The notes: generated by a model from the letters alone, not told the origin. A stretch of 64,000 bases of DNA from Pseudoclavibacter helvolus (GCF_014191305.1 NZ_JACHWJ010000004.1:310001-374000), one strand, 5' to 3'; positions 20,024 to 30,841 are shown, counted from the first letter of the stretch. Numbers and translations are program-made.

Positions 20024-20635
20024 ATGACCTGGTCAACACCGGATGGCTCTGGCGAGCGGATTCCCGCCCCCAGCGTGGACGCACGACCCGCTGGCGAGGT
20101 ACTGGACACACGCGTTGACGGTGGCAATGTTGGCGCGCCAGGCGCGCACGCACCCCTCTTCTCGACACCGAACTACCCAGAGCCCGCTCACTCCGAGGCC
20201 CCCAACCCCGACCCTCGGTTCCAGCCCGGCGGGCCCGCGCCGACCGGCTACGGGCAGGGTTTCGCGCAGTCAGGTCAGGCGGCACAGCCGCAACACCTCG
20301 CGTACCCGGTGGTGCCCTACCTTCCTGCCCCTTACACAGCGCCACGCGCATCAGGCGCCGGAGCGCTGACACTGAGTATCGTCGCGCTCTGCCTCAGCGG
20401 TGGCTCGTTTCTCGTCGCGCTCATCCCTGTCCTCCAGTTCGTGTGGTGGATGGTCGGTATCGCCGGAATCGTCTGCGGATTCATCGCACTCCGGCGCGAG
20501 CCGCGGGGCCGCGCCCTCGCCATCACGTCGATAGTGCTCGGATTCATCTCCGTCTTCGGGTTCCTGCTCCTCATCGTCTTGGCCCTGCTCTTCTTCGGCG
20601 GAATCGGTCTCCTCGGCGGCCTCAGCTCGTACTGA
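20024..20635 (+). CDS. DUF4190-like membrane protein, tandem paralogue 1
   Basis: 203 aa. A Pro/Gly/Gln-rich cytoplasmic region (1-105) is followed by two to three membrane helices (LSIVALCLSGGSFLVALIPV, MVGIAGIVCGFIALRR, ITSIVLGFISVFGFLLLIVL). The pattern of a hydrophobic hairpin with a GIAG...A.RR turn is that of DUF4190-type proteins. An AAAGGAG Shine-Dalgarno precedes ATG 20024. Two further genes of the same design follow. Function unknown; a membrane location is inferred. Confidence 0.8.
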   Translation: MTWSTPDGSGERIPAPSVDARPAGEVLDTRVDGGNVGAPGAHAPLFSTPNYPEPAHSEAPNPDPRFQPGGPAPTGYGQGFAQSGQAAQPQHLAYPVVPYLPAPYTAPRASGAGALTLSIVALCLSGGSFLVALIPVLQFVWWMVGIAGIVCGFIALRREPRGRALAITSIVLGFISVFGFLLLIVLALLFFGGIGLLGGLSSY

Positions 20636-20790
20636 GGACAGCACCAACTTTGAACCTTGTGTGACGGTTCCCAGCCAAACCCTGGGAACCTTGGAGATGG
20701 CGGACGCCGCACGGGCAGCGTCGCCTGCTCCACGCACGTGAACACCAACCCCAAACACCGCGAGATCGGTGAATCGGAAGGAGCTCCGCA

Positions 20791-21486
20791 ATGAGCGACA
20801 GCAACCAGGTCCCAGGCGACAAGCCGAAGCTTCCAGAAGAGGGAACCACCCCTCCCCAGTACGAGGCGCCTGCCGCTTACACGCCGCCCGCGGAGTCAGT
20901 CGACTACTCGGCTCCTGCAGCTTCCGGCACTGATTACACTCCGCCGGCTGCGTCGGGTACCGACTACTCGGCCCCGTCTGCGTCCGGAACGGATTACACC
21001 CCACCGGCCGCATCCGGATCGGTGAGCTACACGCCGCCGAGCGAGCCAGCCGCCGCGCCAAACGTGGCCCCGTACGGCCAGGCGCCGTCGGCAAGCCAAG
21101 CTCCGGCCGCCGGGGCACCGGCTTATGGCGCACCGCAGGCGGAGGGCCAGCAGCAGGGATACGGCGCGCCCCAGGGTTACGCGACTCCCGGCTATCCGGC
21201 GCCATCGACGGCACCCAAGCGAACGCTCAGCATCGTGGCGCTCTCGCTCGGCGGCGTGGGCGTGCTCCTCGGCTTGCTCGGACAGTTCTACCTGGGTCTT
21301 CCGCTCGGCATCGCGGGACTCGTGTGCGCAATCATGGCGAAGAAGCGCGAGCCACAGGCCGGCGGGCTCCGCGTCGCCGGGTTCTGGGTGTCGATCGGCT
21401 CGATCGTCATCTCCGCGATCGTCGGTATCATCACCATCATCGCCGCGGTGGTCCTCTTCGGCGAGATGTCCTCATACAGTTACTGA
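20791..21486 (+). CDS. DUF4190-like membrane protein, tandem paralogue 2
   Basis: 231 aa. The N-terminal ~145 residues are low-complexity and include repeated units of the form ASGTDYTPPA/ASGTDYSAPS (about residues 40-80), then a Gln/Gly/Tyr stretch. The C-terminal ~85 residues carry the same two-to-three-helix domain as the neighbours (LSIVALSLGGVGVLLGLLGQ, GIAGLVCAIMAKKREPQ, IVISAIVGIITIIAAVVLF). A GGAAGGAG Shine-Dalgarno precedes ATG 20791. A perfect palindrome follows at 21510-21539. Function unknown. Confidence 0.82.
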   Translation: MSDSNQVPGDKPKLPEEGTTPPQYEAPAAYTPPAESVDYSAPAASGTDYTPPAASGTDYSAPSASGTDYTPPAASGSVSYTPPSEPAAAPNVAPYGQAPSASQAPAAGAPAYGAPQAEGQQQGYGAPQGYATPGYPAPSTAPKRTLSIVALSLGGVGVLLGLLGQFYLGLPLGIAGLVCAIMAKKREPQAGGLRVAGFWVSIGSIVISAIVGIITIIAAVVLFGEMSSYSY

Positions 21487-21509
21487 TCACCAGCTGACAG
21501 AACCGCCGA

Positions 21510-21539
21510 GAGTGCGGGCGGATGCATCCGCCCGCACTC
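21510..21539. terminator. 30-bp perfect palindrome after paralogue 2
   Basis: The sequence gagtgcgggcggat (21510-21523) is followed by its exact reverse complement, ending at 21539, centred on gatgcatc. It lies 24 bases after a stop codon and 49 bases before the next start. It probably acts as a terminator or as an mRNA processing hairpin between the tandem genes. Confidence 0.7.
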
Positions 21540-21587
21540 TAAGCTTGATCAGCACCTGCAGGCTTGTCGACGACTGAGAAGGACACC

Positions 21588-22334
21588 ATGTCTGACCCGA
21601 ACGGCCCCCAGTACCCGCAGCAGCCTCAACAGGGAGGCCAGCCGCAGAACGGGCAGCCCCCTTATGGCGCGCACCAGCCCGGCCAAGCTCAGTTTGGCCA
21701 GCCCGGCTACGGGCAACCTCAGGCGCAGTACGGCCAGGACTCGCAACAGAACGGTCAGCCGTTCGGCCAGCAGCCCAACGGCTACGGCCAGCAACAGGGA
21801 TACGGTCAGGCCGAGGCAGGATATGGCCAGCAGCAGCCTGGCTACCCCGGCGGCTACGGCCAGCAGCAGGCTCCTTCGGCGCAGCAGGCCCCGGCCCAGC
21901 GGTCCTACGGTCAGCCGCAGCAGGATCACTACGGTCAGCCGCAGTACGGGGCCCCGCAGCAGGACCAGTACGTTCAGCCGCAGTACGGGGCCCCGCAGCA
22001 GGGGCAGTACGGTGCTCCGCAGCAGGCTCAGTACGGCCAGCAACCCGGCCAGCAGTTCGGGGTGCAGGGCTATGGCCAGCAGCCGAAGGCCCCAGCGCCC
22101 GTCCTCGGGATCATCGCGGTCGCGCTCGGAGCGCTCGCGCTGCTCCTGCTCCTTCTTCCAGGGTGGGCCTACATCGTCTCGCTCGTGTTCGGCCTCGGCG
22201 CCGTCGGGCTCGGCATCGCCGGGCTTCGGGCGCCCAAGGGCCTCGGCCGGACGCTGGGCATCGTCGGACTCGTGACGGGTGGCCTCGCGGTGCTCGTCGC
22301 GATCGCGACGCTCATCGTGGTGCTTGTCGTCTGA
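21588..22334 (+). CDS. DUF4190-like membrane protein, tandem paralogue 3
   Basis: 248 aa. Residues 1-~168 are a Gln/Gly/Tyr/Pro-rich, prion-like low-complexity region built of YGQQ, YGQPQ and QYGAPQQ units. The C-terminal ~75 residues form a hydrophobic domain ([60 protein letters not shown]). A GAGAAGGA Shine-Dalgarno sets ATG 21588. The third of three tandem genes with one architecture; likely arisen by duplication, with fast change in the N-termini. Function unknown. Confidence 0.82.
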   Translation: MSDPNGPQYPQQPQQGGQPQNGQPPYGAHQPGQAQFGQPGYGQPQAQYGQDSQQNGQPFGQQPNGYGQQQGYGQAEAGYGQQQPGYPGGYGQQQAPSAQQAPAQRSYGQPQQDHYGQPQYGAPQQDQYVQPQYGAPQQGQYGAPQQAQYGQQPGQQFGVQGYGQQPKAPAPVLGIIAVALGALALLLLLLPGWAYIVSLVFGLGAVGLGIAGLRAPKGLGRTLGIVGLVTGGLAVLVAIATLIVVLVV

Positions 22335-22345
22335 CTCAGACCTTG

Positions 22346-22439
22346 TGACCGCGGTCAGCGTCCTTGACGATCTGACCGCGGTCAGTGTCCCTATCGATCT
22401 GACCGCGGTCAGTGTCCTTGACGATCTGACTCCGGTCAG
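22346..22439. repeat. 27-bp tandem repeat, four copies, each with a palindrome
   Basis: The 13-mer tgaccgcggtcag occurs at 22346, 22373 and 22400, and as tgactccggtcag at 22427, an exact 27-base period. The 12-mer tgaccgcggtca is a perfect palindrome. The 14-base spacers are near-identical (cgtccttgacgatc, tgtccctatcgatc, tgtccttgacgatc). The last copy overlaps the stop codon of the convergent methyltransferase gene. It could be an operator array, a terminator cluster or a minisatellite. Confidence 0.9.
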
Positions 22440-23626
22440 CTCAAGCGATCAGCCAGCACCGCCACCCGCCTGTCGCCGACCCTCGTGAGGATTAGCACGG
22501 CAGACTCGTCGCCCTTGAGCGCCAACTTTCGCCTGAACTCAGCGGGGTCGATGTCGACTCCACGCTTCTTGATCTCGAGAACCCCGATGCCCCGCCTCCG
22601 CAGCTCGCCCTTCAACGACGACGCGTGCAGCGGCAGCACCTCACGCACCGAGAAGGCGCTCGCGAACGGCGTCGGCGTGAACGTGTCCGAGGTCATCCAC
22701 GCGATGCTCTCGGAGATCATCGACGCCCCGAGAGAGCGCGCGAGGTCGCCGATGAGGCGAGCGCGGATGATCGCCGGATCTGGCTCGTAGAGCACGGCTC
22801 CCAGCGCGCCGAGGTCGGCATCCTGCGCCTCCTCGACAGTGGTCAGCTCAGCGGTGCCGTGCCTGCCGATCACGAGCGCAGACCGGCGGATGCCCGCCCT
22901 CGCTGCTCCGTGCATCCACACTGTCGCCTCGACGAGATCGCCGCCGGACGAGACCCACTGGGTTTCCGCGTCGTCAGGGAGATACGCGTGATCGATGCCA
23001 GGGCCGAGCTTGATTCCGGTCGGTCGCTCGCGTCCCGCCGTGAAGACGAAGTCGAGGGCGGGACTCCAGTCGGCCGGATCGAAATGCCGTGCCGTGCTTC
23101 CCCCGCTTGTTGTGCGCCTGGCCGGGTCGAACCAGAGAGCGTTGAAGCTGCCGAGGTCGACCTCCTCCGCTCGCCCGTGCTTCACCTGTGCGTTCGGGAA
23201 CGGCGCGAGGTTGTGGGCGGCGATCGCGGCCGTGACCTCGTCGAGGTCGTAGGCCGTGACCTCGAGGCCAAGCGAGGCAAACGCCATGGCGTCTGCGCCG
23301 ATGCCGCAGCCGAGGTCCGCGACGCTCACGGCACCCGCCTGCCTGAACCTGTTCGCGTGGTGTGCTGCGACTTGCAAGCGCGTCGCCTGCTGGAGACCGG
23401 CATCGGTGAAGAGCATCCGCTCGGCGAACGGGCCGAACTTCGCCACCGCACGGCGTCTGAGCTTCGACTGCGTCACGACGGCGGCAACAACCGCCGGTGA
23501 GCCGCCTGCCGCGCGCAGCTTCGTCACGAGGGCAAGCGCGTCGGCCGAGGATTCGACGGCGGGTGCGTCGTCGAGCAGCGTCATCGCCTCGGGGGTGAGG
23601 AGGGCCAGGAGTTCGTCGCGCTGCAC
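22436..23626 (-). CDS. SAM-dependent methyltransferase with THUMP-like C-terminus
   Basis: 396 aa. A class I methyltransferase core starts near residue 100 with the SAM-binding glycine motif [19 protein letters not shown] (102-120), followed by an acidic residue in VTAYDLDEV and a WFDPARR motif in place of DPPY. The C-terminal ~100 residues ([34 protein letters not shown]) match the THUMP-like domain found in this actinobacterial family. The substrate is unknown; an RNA is plausible but not shown. The gene is convergent with the DUF4190-like genes and its 3' end lies in the 27-bp repeat. Confidence 0.85.
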   Translation of the reverse strand: MQRDELLALLTPEAMTLLDDAPAVESSADALALVTKLRAAGGSPAVVAAVVTQSKLRRRAVAKFGPFAERMLFTDAGLQQATRLQVAAHHANRFRQAGAVSVADLGCGIGADAMAFASLGLEVTAYDLDEVTAAIAAHNLAPFPNAQVKHGRAEEVDLGSFNALWFDPARRTTSGGSTARHFDPADWSPALDFVFTAGRERPTGIKLGPGIDHAYLPDDAETQWVSSGGDLVEATVWMHGAARAGIRRSALVIGRHGTAELTTVEEAQDADLGALGAVLYEPDPAIIRARLIGDLARSLGASMISESIAWMTSDTFTPTPFASAFSVREVLPLHASSLKGELRRRGIGVLEIKKRGVDIDPAEFRRKLALKGDESAVLILTRVGDRRVAVLADRLS

Positions 23627-23701
23627 GTCACTACGCTACCGGCGTACGCCACGAGGCGTCACCGCGTTGCAGTCGCCGCCGCATCGCCCCTACACTCGGA
23701 G

Positions 23702-23728
23702 TTAGCACTCTCATGGGGAGGGTGCTAA
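23702..23728. promoter_or_regulatory. CIRCE element (HrcA operator) upstream of groES
   Basis: TTAGCACTC, nine bases, then GGGTGCTAA at 23702-23728. The consensus is TTAGCACTC-N9-GAGTGCTAA, so there is one mismatch in the right arm. The site lies 35 bases before the groES start, as expected for repression by HrcA and release on heat stress. Confidence 0.92.
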
Positions 23729-23763
23729 TTCTGAACTTCCTATCGCTGAGAAAGAGGTCAACC

Positions 23764-24057
23764 GTGTCGGTGAACATTCAGCCGCTCGAGGATCGCATCG
23801 TCATAAAGCAGGTCGAAGCCGAGCAGACCACGGCTTCGGGTCTTGTGATTCCGGACACCGCCAAGGAGAAGCCCCAGGAGGGTGAAGTTGTCGCAGTCGG
23901 CCCCGGCCGCATCGACGACAACGGCAACCGCGTGCCGCTCGACCTCGTGGTCGGCGACAAGGTCATCTACTCCAAGTACGGCGGAACCGAGGTCAAGTAC
24001 GGCGGCGAAGAGCTTCTTGTGCTCTCCGCTCGCGACATCCTCGCGAAGATCGTCTAG
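23764..24057 (+). CDS. groES: Co-chaperonin GroES
   Basis: The 97-aa lid protein of the GroEL chaperonin. It starts [20 protein letters not shown] and contains the mobile loop [18 protein letters not shown]. The GTG at 23764 follows an AAAGAGG Shine-Dalgarno. A CIRCE operator lies in the leader, so heat-shock control by HrcA is expected. groEL does not follow; a hairpin and rarD do. The partner chaperonin must be encoded elsewhere, as is often seen in actinobacteria with several groEL genes. Confidence 0.97.
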   Translation: MSVNIQPLEDRIVIKQVEAEQTTASGLVIPDTAKEKPQEGEVVAVGPGRIDDNGNRVPLDLVVGDKVIYSKYGGTEVKYGGEELLVLSARDILAKIV

Positions 24058-24107
24058 TCTCACGCTTCACTGAGACTGCCAGGTCCTCCGGGACCGAACG
24101 TCGCGGG

Positions 24108-24138
24108 ATGGCGCCCACCCTCCGGGGTTGGGCGCCAT
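24108..24138 (+). terminator. Terminator hairpin after groES
   Basis: atggcgcccaccc (24108-24120) pairs with ggttgggcgccat (24126-24138) with one mismatch, followed by tcgtgtttctgg. It separates groES from rarD. Confidence 0.75.
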
Positions 24139-24177
24139 TCGTGTTTCTGGATCTCGGCGCGGGCGTACCATCACGAG

Positions 24178-25116
24178 GTGACGGAATCTCCTCGGTCCGG
24201 CCTCTGGCTGGCGTTCAGCGCCTACGCGCTCTGGGGCTTCATGCCCCTCTACGTGGTGGCGACCGCGCCTACGACCCCAGTTGAGCTGATCGCCTGGCGC
24301 ATCATCCTGAGCGTCGTCTTCTGCCTGCTCGGCGTGCTCATCATGCGAGCCTGGCGGCCCTTCCGGGAGCTCATCTCGAAGAAGCGTGTTGTGCTTGGCC
24401 TCGGGGTCGCAGGCGTACTCGTCTCCGCGAACTGGCTCTTCTACGTGCAGGCCGTTGCGACGGGGCACACGCTCGATGCCGCGCTCGGCTACTTCTTGAA
24501 CCCGATTGTCTCCGTCGCGCTCGGGCTGGTCTTCCTCCGCGAGAGGCTGCGGCCATTGCAGTGGGTCGCGGTCGGTCTCTCGCTTGTCGCGGTTCTGGTC
24601 ATCTCGCTCGGTTACGGGCGCATCCCGTGGCTCGGCCTCGGCGTCGCGATGACCTTCGGCTTGTACGGGCTCGTCAAGAAGCGCGTTGGGGTGCAAGCGG
24701 ATGCGCTCTCGGGCCTCGCGGTCGAGACGACCCTGATCCTGCCCATCGGCGCGATCTGCCTCGTCTGGACGATCCTGTTCGGCGGAGGCATCACGTTCGG
24801 CACTGTCTCGCCGGCCAACACAGGCGTCCTGCTCTTCGCCGGAGTCGTCACGAGCGTTCCCCTGCTGCTCTTCGCCGCGGCAGCCAGGCGTCTGCGGCTC
24901 ATCGAGCTCGGACTCATGCAGTACATCGCGCCGATCCTGCAGTTCGTCCTCGCCGTCGCAGTCTTCTCCGAGCCCATGCCGCTGGAACGCTGGATCGGGT
25001 TTGCGATCGTCTGGGTCGCCCTCATCCTCTTCACGGTCGACCTCGTGCGGACGGCTAGACTTGGCGCCAAGATTCCCTCGGTCGCGGACGAACTCGGTCC
25101 GCCGACTCGAGGTTGA
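24178..25116 (+). CDS. rarD: RarD-type EamA family transporter
   Basis: 312 aa with about ten hydrophobic helices and the EamA/RarD signature (SGLWLAFSAYALWGFMPLYV, ELIAWRIILS, GYFLNPIVSVALGLVFLRER, MQYIAPILQF). It belongs to the drug/metabolite transporter superfamily; the substrate of RarD proteins is not established. The start is a GTG at 24178, placed just after a CACGAG. A small GC hairpin follows at 25139-25160. No obvious functional link to groES or guaB. Confidence 0.9.
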   Translation: MTESPRSGLWLAFSAYALWGFMPLYVVATAPTTPVELIAWRIILSVVFCLLGVLIMRAWRPFRELISKKRVVLGLGVAGVLVSANWLFYVQAVATGHTLDAALGYFLNPIVSVALGLVFLRERLRPLQWVAVGLSLVAVLVISLGYGRIPWLGLGVAMTFGLYGLVKKRVGVQADALSGLAVETTLILPIGAICLVWTILFGGGITFGTVSPANTGVLLFAGVVTSVPLLLFAAAARRLRLIELGLMQYIAPILQFVLAVAVFSEPMPLERWIGFAIVWVALILFTVDLVRTARLGAKIPSVADELGPPTRG

Positions 25117-26751
<1,635 letters not shown>

Positions 26752-26832
26752 CAGTCTGGACGGCGCGGCGCGTCGGGGTCTCCCCGCCGCCGCGCCGCAG
26801 CAGCGAGCACGGGGGAGGGCTAGGCTAGGCAC

Positions 26833-27957
26833 GTGACTGAGATCGAGATCGGCCGCGCAAAGCGAGCCCGCCGCGTGTACTCCTTCGACGATGTGGCCAT
26901 CGTGCCATCGCGGCGAACCCGTGACCCGGAGGATGTCTCCATCACGTGGAAGATCGACGCGTTCACGTTTGACATCCCGCTGCTGGCCGCCCCCATGGAT
27001 TCGGTGATGTCGCCGGAGACCGCGATCGGCTTCGGCAAGCTCGGCGGCCTCGGCGTGCTCGACCTCGAGGGCCTGTGGACGCGCTACGACGACCCGGCCC
27101 CGCTGCTCGCCCAGATCGCCGACCTGCCGGCGAAGCAGGCCACGGCCAAGCTCCAGGAGATCTACCGCGAGCCCGTCAAGGGCACGCTCATCAAGGAGCG
27201 CCTGCAGCAGATCCGCGAGGCAGGAGTGCCGGTCGCGGGTGCGCTGTCACCGCAGCGCACGCAGCAGTTCATGAACGACGTGCTCGAGGCGGGCACCGAC
27301 CTCTTCGTCATCCGCGGCACGACCGTGTCTGCAGAGCACGTCTCCCGCAACCAGGAGCCGCTCAACCTCAAGCAGTTCATCTACGAGCTCGACGTGCCCG
27401 TCATCGTGGGAGGGGCTGCGACCTACACGGCCGCTCTGCACCTCATGCGCACTGGCGCGGCCGGTGTGCTCGTCGGCTTCGGCGGGGGAGCTGCCTCGAC
27501 GACGCGTCGTGTGCTCGGCATCCACGCCCCCATGGCGACGGCCATCGCAGACGTCGCTGGCGCACGTCGCGACTACCTCGACGAGTCGGGCGGACGCTAC
27601 GTGCACGTCATCGCCGACGGTGGCATCGGCACGTCGGGCGACCTGGTGAAGGCAATTGCCTCCGGCGCTGACGCCGTGATGATCGGCGCGGCCCTCGCGC
27701 GGGCGACTGACGCACCCGGGCGCGGCTGGCACTGGGGCGCAGAGGCGCGCCACGAGAAGCTCCCGCGCGGCAACCGCGTGCAGGTCGGCCAGGTTGCACC
27801 CATGGCGGAAATCGTCGCGGGTCCCGCGGACAGCGCAGACGGCATCTCGAACCTCACGGGCGCGCTCCGTCACTCGATGGCGACCACCGGCTACTCGGAG
27901 CTCAAGGAGTTCCAGCGGGCCGAGATGGTTGTCGCTCCCTACACCCCGACGGCCTAG
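26833..27957 (+). CDS. GuaB3 family IMP dehydrogenase-related protein
   Basis: 374 aa, starting GTG 26833 after a short 81-base gap. The protein has the IMPDH/GMP reductase barrel (YSFDDVAIVPSRRTRDPEDV, LAAPMDSVMS, YVHVIADGGIGTSGD) but no CBS domains. Where GuaB has GPGSICTTR this protein has GFGGGAASTTR, so the catalytic cysteine is replaced by serine or shifted. This is in line with the actinobacterial GuaB3 group, which is distinct from GuaB and whose activity is debated; a GMP-reductase-like role has been shown for some relatives. I would not assume IMPDH activity. Confidence 0.9.
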   Translation: MTEIEIGRAKRARRVYSFDDVAIVPSRRTRDPEDVSITWKIDAFTFDIPLLAAPMDSVMSPETAIGFGKLGGLGVLDLEGLWTRYDDPAPLLAQIADLPAKQATAKLQEIYREPVKGTLIKERLQQIREAGVPVAGALSPQRTQQFMNDVLEAGTDLFVIRGTTVSAEHVSRNQEPLNLKQFIYELDVPVIVGGAATYTAALHLMRTGAAGVLVGFGGGAASTTRRVLGIHAPMATAIADVAGARRDYLDESGGRYVHVIADGGIGTSGDLVKAIASGADAVMIGAALARATDAPGRGWHWGAEARHEKLPRGNRVQVGQVAPMAEIVAGPADSADGISNLTGALRHSMATTGYSELKEFQRAEMVVAPYTPTA

Positions 27958-28046
27958 CCGCCCTCGCCGAGCCGCTGACGGCCCGGCCTAAGGTTGACCG
28001 TTCACACTTCCCCTTACAAGCAGCAACTGAGAATGAGGAGCAGGTT

Positions 28047-29891
28047 ATGGCGAACAGCGTCTCTCGAAGCGACAAGCTCGGCCCGCAGGAACGTGCAGCG
28101 GCGATCGAGTCCCTCAAGACCAAGAACCTCGACGTGCTCGTGGTCGGTGGCGGCGTCGTCGGCGCTGGTGCCGCGCTCGATGCCGTCACGCGCGGCCTCA
28201 GCGTTGGCATGGTCGAGGCGCGTGACTTCGCGTCCGGCACGTCCAGCCGCTCGTCGAAGCTCATCCACGGAGGCATCCGCTACCTCGAGCAGATGAACTT
28301 CGGGCTCGTGCGCGAGGCACTGCTCGAGCGTGGCCTGCTCCTACAGCGACTCGCCCCGCACCTCGTGAAGCCCATCCGCTTCCTATACCCGCTGAAGAAC
28401 CCGCTTGAGCGCTTCTACATCGGCGCTGGCATGCTCATGTACGACCTCTTCGCGAAGACGGGCGAGGTCAAGCCCGGCGTGCCGATGCACCGCCACTACA
28501 CGCGCAGCCAGGTCGCGAAGATGTCGCCCGGGCTTTCCAAGAACTCCTTCTCGGGCGGACTCACGTACTACGACGCGGGTGTCGACGACGCGCGCTTCGT
28601 CGCGGTCCTCGCTCGTACGGCCTCGTTCTACGGCGCGCACGTCGCGCCTCGCGTTCGCGTCGAAGGCTTCCTCAAGGTCGGCCAGCGCGTTGTCGGCGCC
28701 CAGGTCGTCGACCTTGAGACGGGCGAGCGCTTCGAGATCCGCGCCAAGCAGGTCGTCAACGCGACCGGCGTGTGGACCGACGACACGAACAAGATGGTCG
28801 GCGAGCGTGCATCCTTCCGGGTGCGCGCATCCAAGGGCGTCCACCTCGTCGTGCCTCGGGACCGCTTCCAGTCAGCCTCCGGTCTCCTGCTCCGCACGGA
28901 GAAGAGCGTGCTCTTCGTCATCCCGAACGGTCGCCACTGGATCATCGGCACGACCGACACCGACTGGAAGCTCGACAAGGCCCACCCTGCCGCGACGGCA
29001 GCCGATATCGACTACCTCCTCGGTCACGTCAACGACGTCCTCGCGGTGAAGCTCACGCGAGCCGACGTCGAGGGTGTGTACGCGGGTCTGCGTCCGCTAC
29101 TCTCCGGTGAGTCCGACGAGACCTCGAAGCTGTCCCGCGAGCACATGGTCGCGCACTCCGTGCCAGGCCTCGTGCTCATCGCAGGCGGCAAGTACACGAC
29201 GTACCGGATCATGGCGAAGGATGCGATCGACGCCGCAGCGGATGCCCTCGACGACAAGATCCCCGCCTCGACGACAAAGGACATCCCACTGCTCGGCGCC
29301 GTCGGCTACAAGGCCGCCTGGAACCGCCGAGGCAAGATCGCCCGCGCCTTCGGTCTGCACCGTGTGCGCATCGAGCACCTCCTGAACCGCTACGGCACGC
29401 TGACCGACGAGATCCTCGACCTCATCCGTCAGGACCCGAAGCTCGCGGAGCCGATGCCGGGTGCCGACGACTACCTGCAGGCCGAGATCACGTACGCGGC
29501 GACGCACGAGGGTGCGCTGCACCTCGACGACGTGCTCGCTCGCCGCACGCGCATCTCGATCGAGGCGTGGGACCGCGGCATCTCTGCGGCTCCCGTCGCT
29601 GCCCGCCTCATGGCCGACGCCCTCGGCTGGGACGAGGAGCGCACACAGCGCGAGATCGACACCTACGTCAAGCGCGTCGCGGCTGAGCTCGCGAGCCAGG
29701 AGCAGCCGGACGATGAGTCCGCAGACCGCATCCGACTCGAGGCCCCAGACATCGACTCGGTGCTCGGCCATGCTGGCGACAACACGCCATTCGGGACGGC
29801 CCCGGCCCTCCCGATGATCGAGGTCGACGAGACGGCCGACGTCGAGGCCGCAACTGCAAAGGCCGAGTCGAAGGACGCCCAGAAGTCGTAA
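28047..29891 (+). CDS. glpD: Aerobic glycerol-3-phosphate dehydrogenase
   Basis: The FAD enzyme GlpD oxidises glycerol-3-phosphate to dihydroxyacetone phosphate and feeds electrons to quinone at the membrane. 614 aa. The FAD-binding motif DVLVVGGGVVGAGAALDAV lies at about 29-47, followed by SRSSKLIHGGIRYLEQMNFG and the C-terminal DAO domain (from about residue 430). A GAGGAG Shine-Dalgarno precedes ATG 28047. The C-terminal ~50 residues are an acidic extension. Its stop shares one base with the next start (TAATG). Confidence 0.95.
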   Translation: MANSVSRSDKLGPQERAAAIESLKTKNLDVLVVGGGVVGAGAALDAVTRGLSVGMVEARDFASGTSSRSSKLIHGGIRYLEQMNFGLVREALLERGLLLQRLAPHLVKPIRFLYPLKNPLERFYIGAGMLMYDLFAKTGEVKPGVPMHRHYTRSQVAKMSPGLSKNSFSGGLTYYDAGVDDARFVAVLARTASFYGAHVAPRVRVEGFLKVGQRVVGAQVVDLETGERFEIRAKQVVNATGVWTDDTNKMVGERASFRVRASKGVHLVVPRDRFQSASGLLLRTEKSVLFVIPNGRHWIIGTTDTDWKLDKAHPAATAADIDYLLGHVNDVLAVKLTRADVEGVYAGLRPLLSGESDETSKLSREHMVAHSVPGLVLIAGGKYTTYRIMAKDAIDAAADALDDKIPASTTKDIPLLGAVGYKAAWNRRGKIARAFGLHRVRIEHLLNRYGTLTDEILDLIRQDPKLAEPMPGADDYLQAEITYAATHEGALHLDDVLARRTRISIEAWDRGISAAPVAARLMADALGWDEERTQREIDTYVKRVAAELASQEQPDDESADRIRLEAPDIDSVLGHAGDNTPFGTAPALPMIEVDETADVEAATAKAESKDAQKS

Positions 29892-30841
29892 TGTCCTCAG
29901 CTGCCCGCGCCCAGCCAGCGTCACCGTCGATGGCTCGAGTGCTTGTCCGCCCCAAATGGTTGGGTGTGCTTGCCCTCGCTCTGGTCATCGCGTCGATTTT
30001 CGCGTGGCTGGGTCGCTGGCAGCTGGAGTCGGCGTTCCTGTCGCTCGAACACGGCCAGAACGTCGCGCAGGACGCGACTCAGCCTCCAGTCGGTCTCGGT
30101 GAACTCGCGCAGCCGCAGGAGCGCGTCGCGGACGCGGCCGTCGGCCGTCAAGTGACGTTCGAGGGCGTCGTGGATGCACGAGACTTCGACGTCGTCGCCG
30201 ATCGCCTCCAGGGCGAGACGCTCGGGTACTGGGTTATCGGACACGTCGCCGTCACCGACGACGAAGCAGGCGCCTCCGCAGCCGCTGACCAGGCACCGGG
30301 GCTGGCCGTCGCGGTGGGGTGGACCCGCGACGAGGCCACGGCCCGCGAGCTCGCGACGCGACTGCAGAGCGCCGCGGGCGCAGGCGAACTCGAGCTCGCA
30401 GGGCGGCTCGAGTACGGGCAGGCGCCGCAGGTGAACCGCGGCGACGACCCGCAGGCACTCACCGCGATGGCGCCGACGCACCTGATCAACCGCTGGGCGG
30501 AGCCCGCGGCGGAGAACTACGGCGTGTACGTGAGCCTCGACGACGAGTCGATGCGGGCGGTCGTTGGCTCGACTTCCGGTACTGCCCAGATTGAGGCGAT
30601 CACCCCGCAGGCGCTCGAGGCGCCGCAGCTCAACTGGCTCAACATCTTCTACGCGATCGAGTGGGCGCTCTTCGCCGGCTTCGCAATCTTCATGTGGTGG
30701 CGCCTCGCGCGCGACGAGTTCGAGAAGGAACGCCGGGAGGCCTCCGAGGCGCCCAGCGTGCTCGCGGAGCAGTTCAAGCGCGACCGGTTGAAAGCCATGC
30801 TCGACGAGCGAACGAAGGGCGAGGCCGTTCGCCTAGACTAG
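29891..30841 (+). CDS. SURF1 family protein
   Basis: 316 aa with two membrane helices (about 24-42 and 244-262) bracketing an extracytoplasmic domain. The sequence WLGRWQLESAF after the first helix, the block RQVTFEGVVDARDF and the NWLNIFYAIEWALFAGFAIF end segment are typical of SURF1. SURF1 proteins help assemble the haem-copper cytochrome oxidase. The gene overlaps glpD by one base and precedes a DUF3817-like gene by five bases, suggesting one transcript; a functional link to glpD is respiration in general. Confidence 0.9.
   Translation: MSSAARAQPASPSMARVLVRPKWLGVLALALVIASIFAWLGRWQLESAFLSLEHGQNVAQDATQPPVGLGELAQPQERVADAAVGRQVTFEGVVDARDFDVVADRLQGETLGYWVIGHVAVTDDEAGASAAADQAPGLAVAVGWTRDEATARELATRLQSAAGAGELELAGRLEYGQAPQVNRGDDPQALTAMAPTHLINRWAEPAAENYGVYVSLDDESMRAVVGSTSGTAQIEAITPQALEAPQLNWLNIFYAIEWALFAGFAIFMWWRLARDEFEKERREASEAPSVLAEQFKRDRLKAMLDERTKGEAVRLD

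Noticed and set aside
22346-22439. CRISPR array.
   Set aside because: The repeats are only 13 bases, the spacers are nearly the same as each other, and no cas gene is present. This is a tandem repeat.
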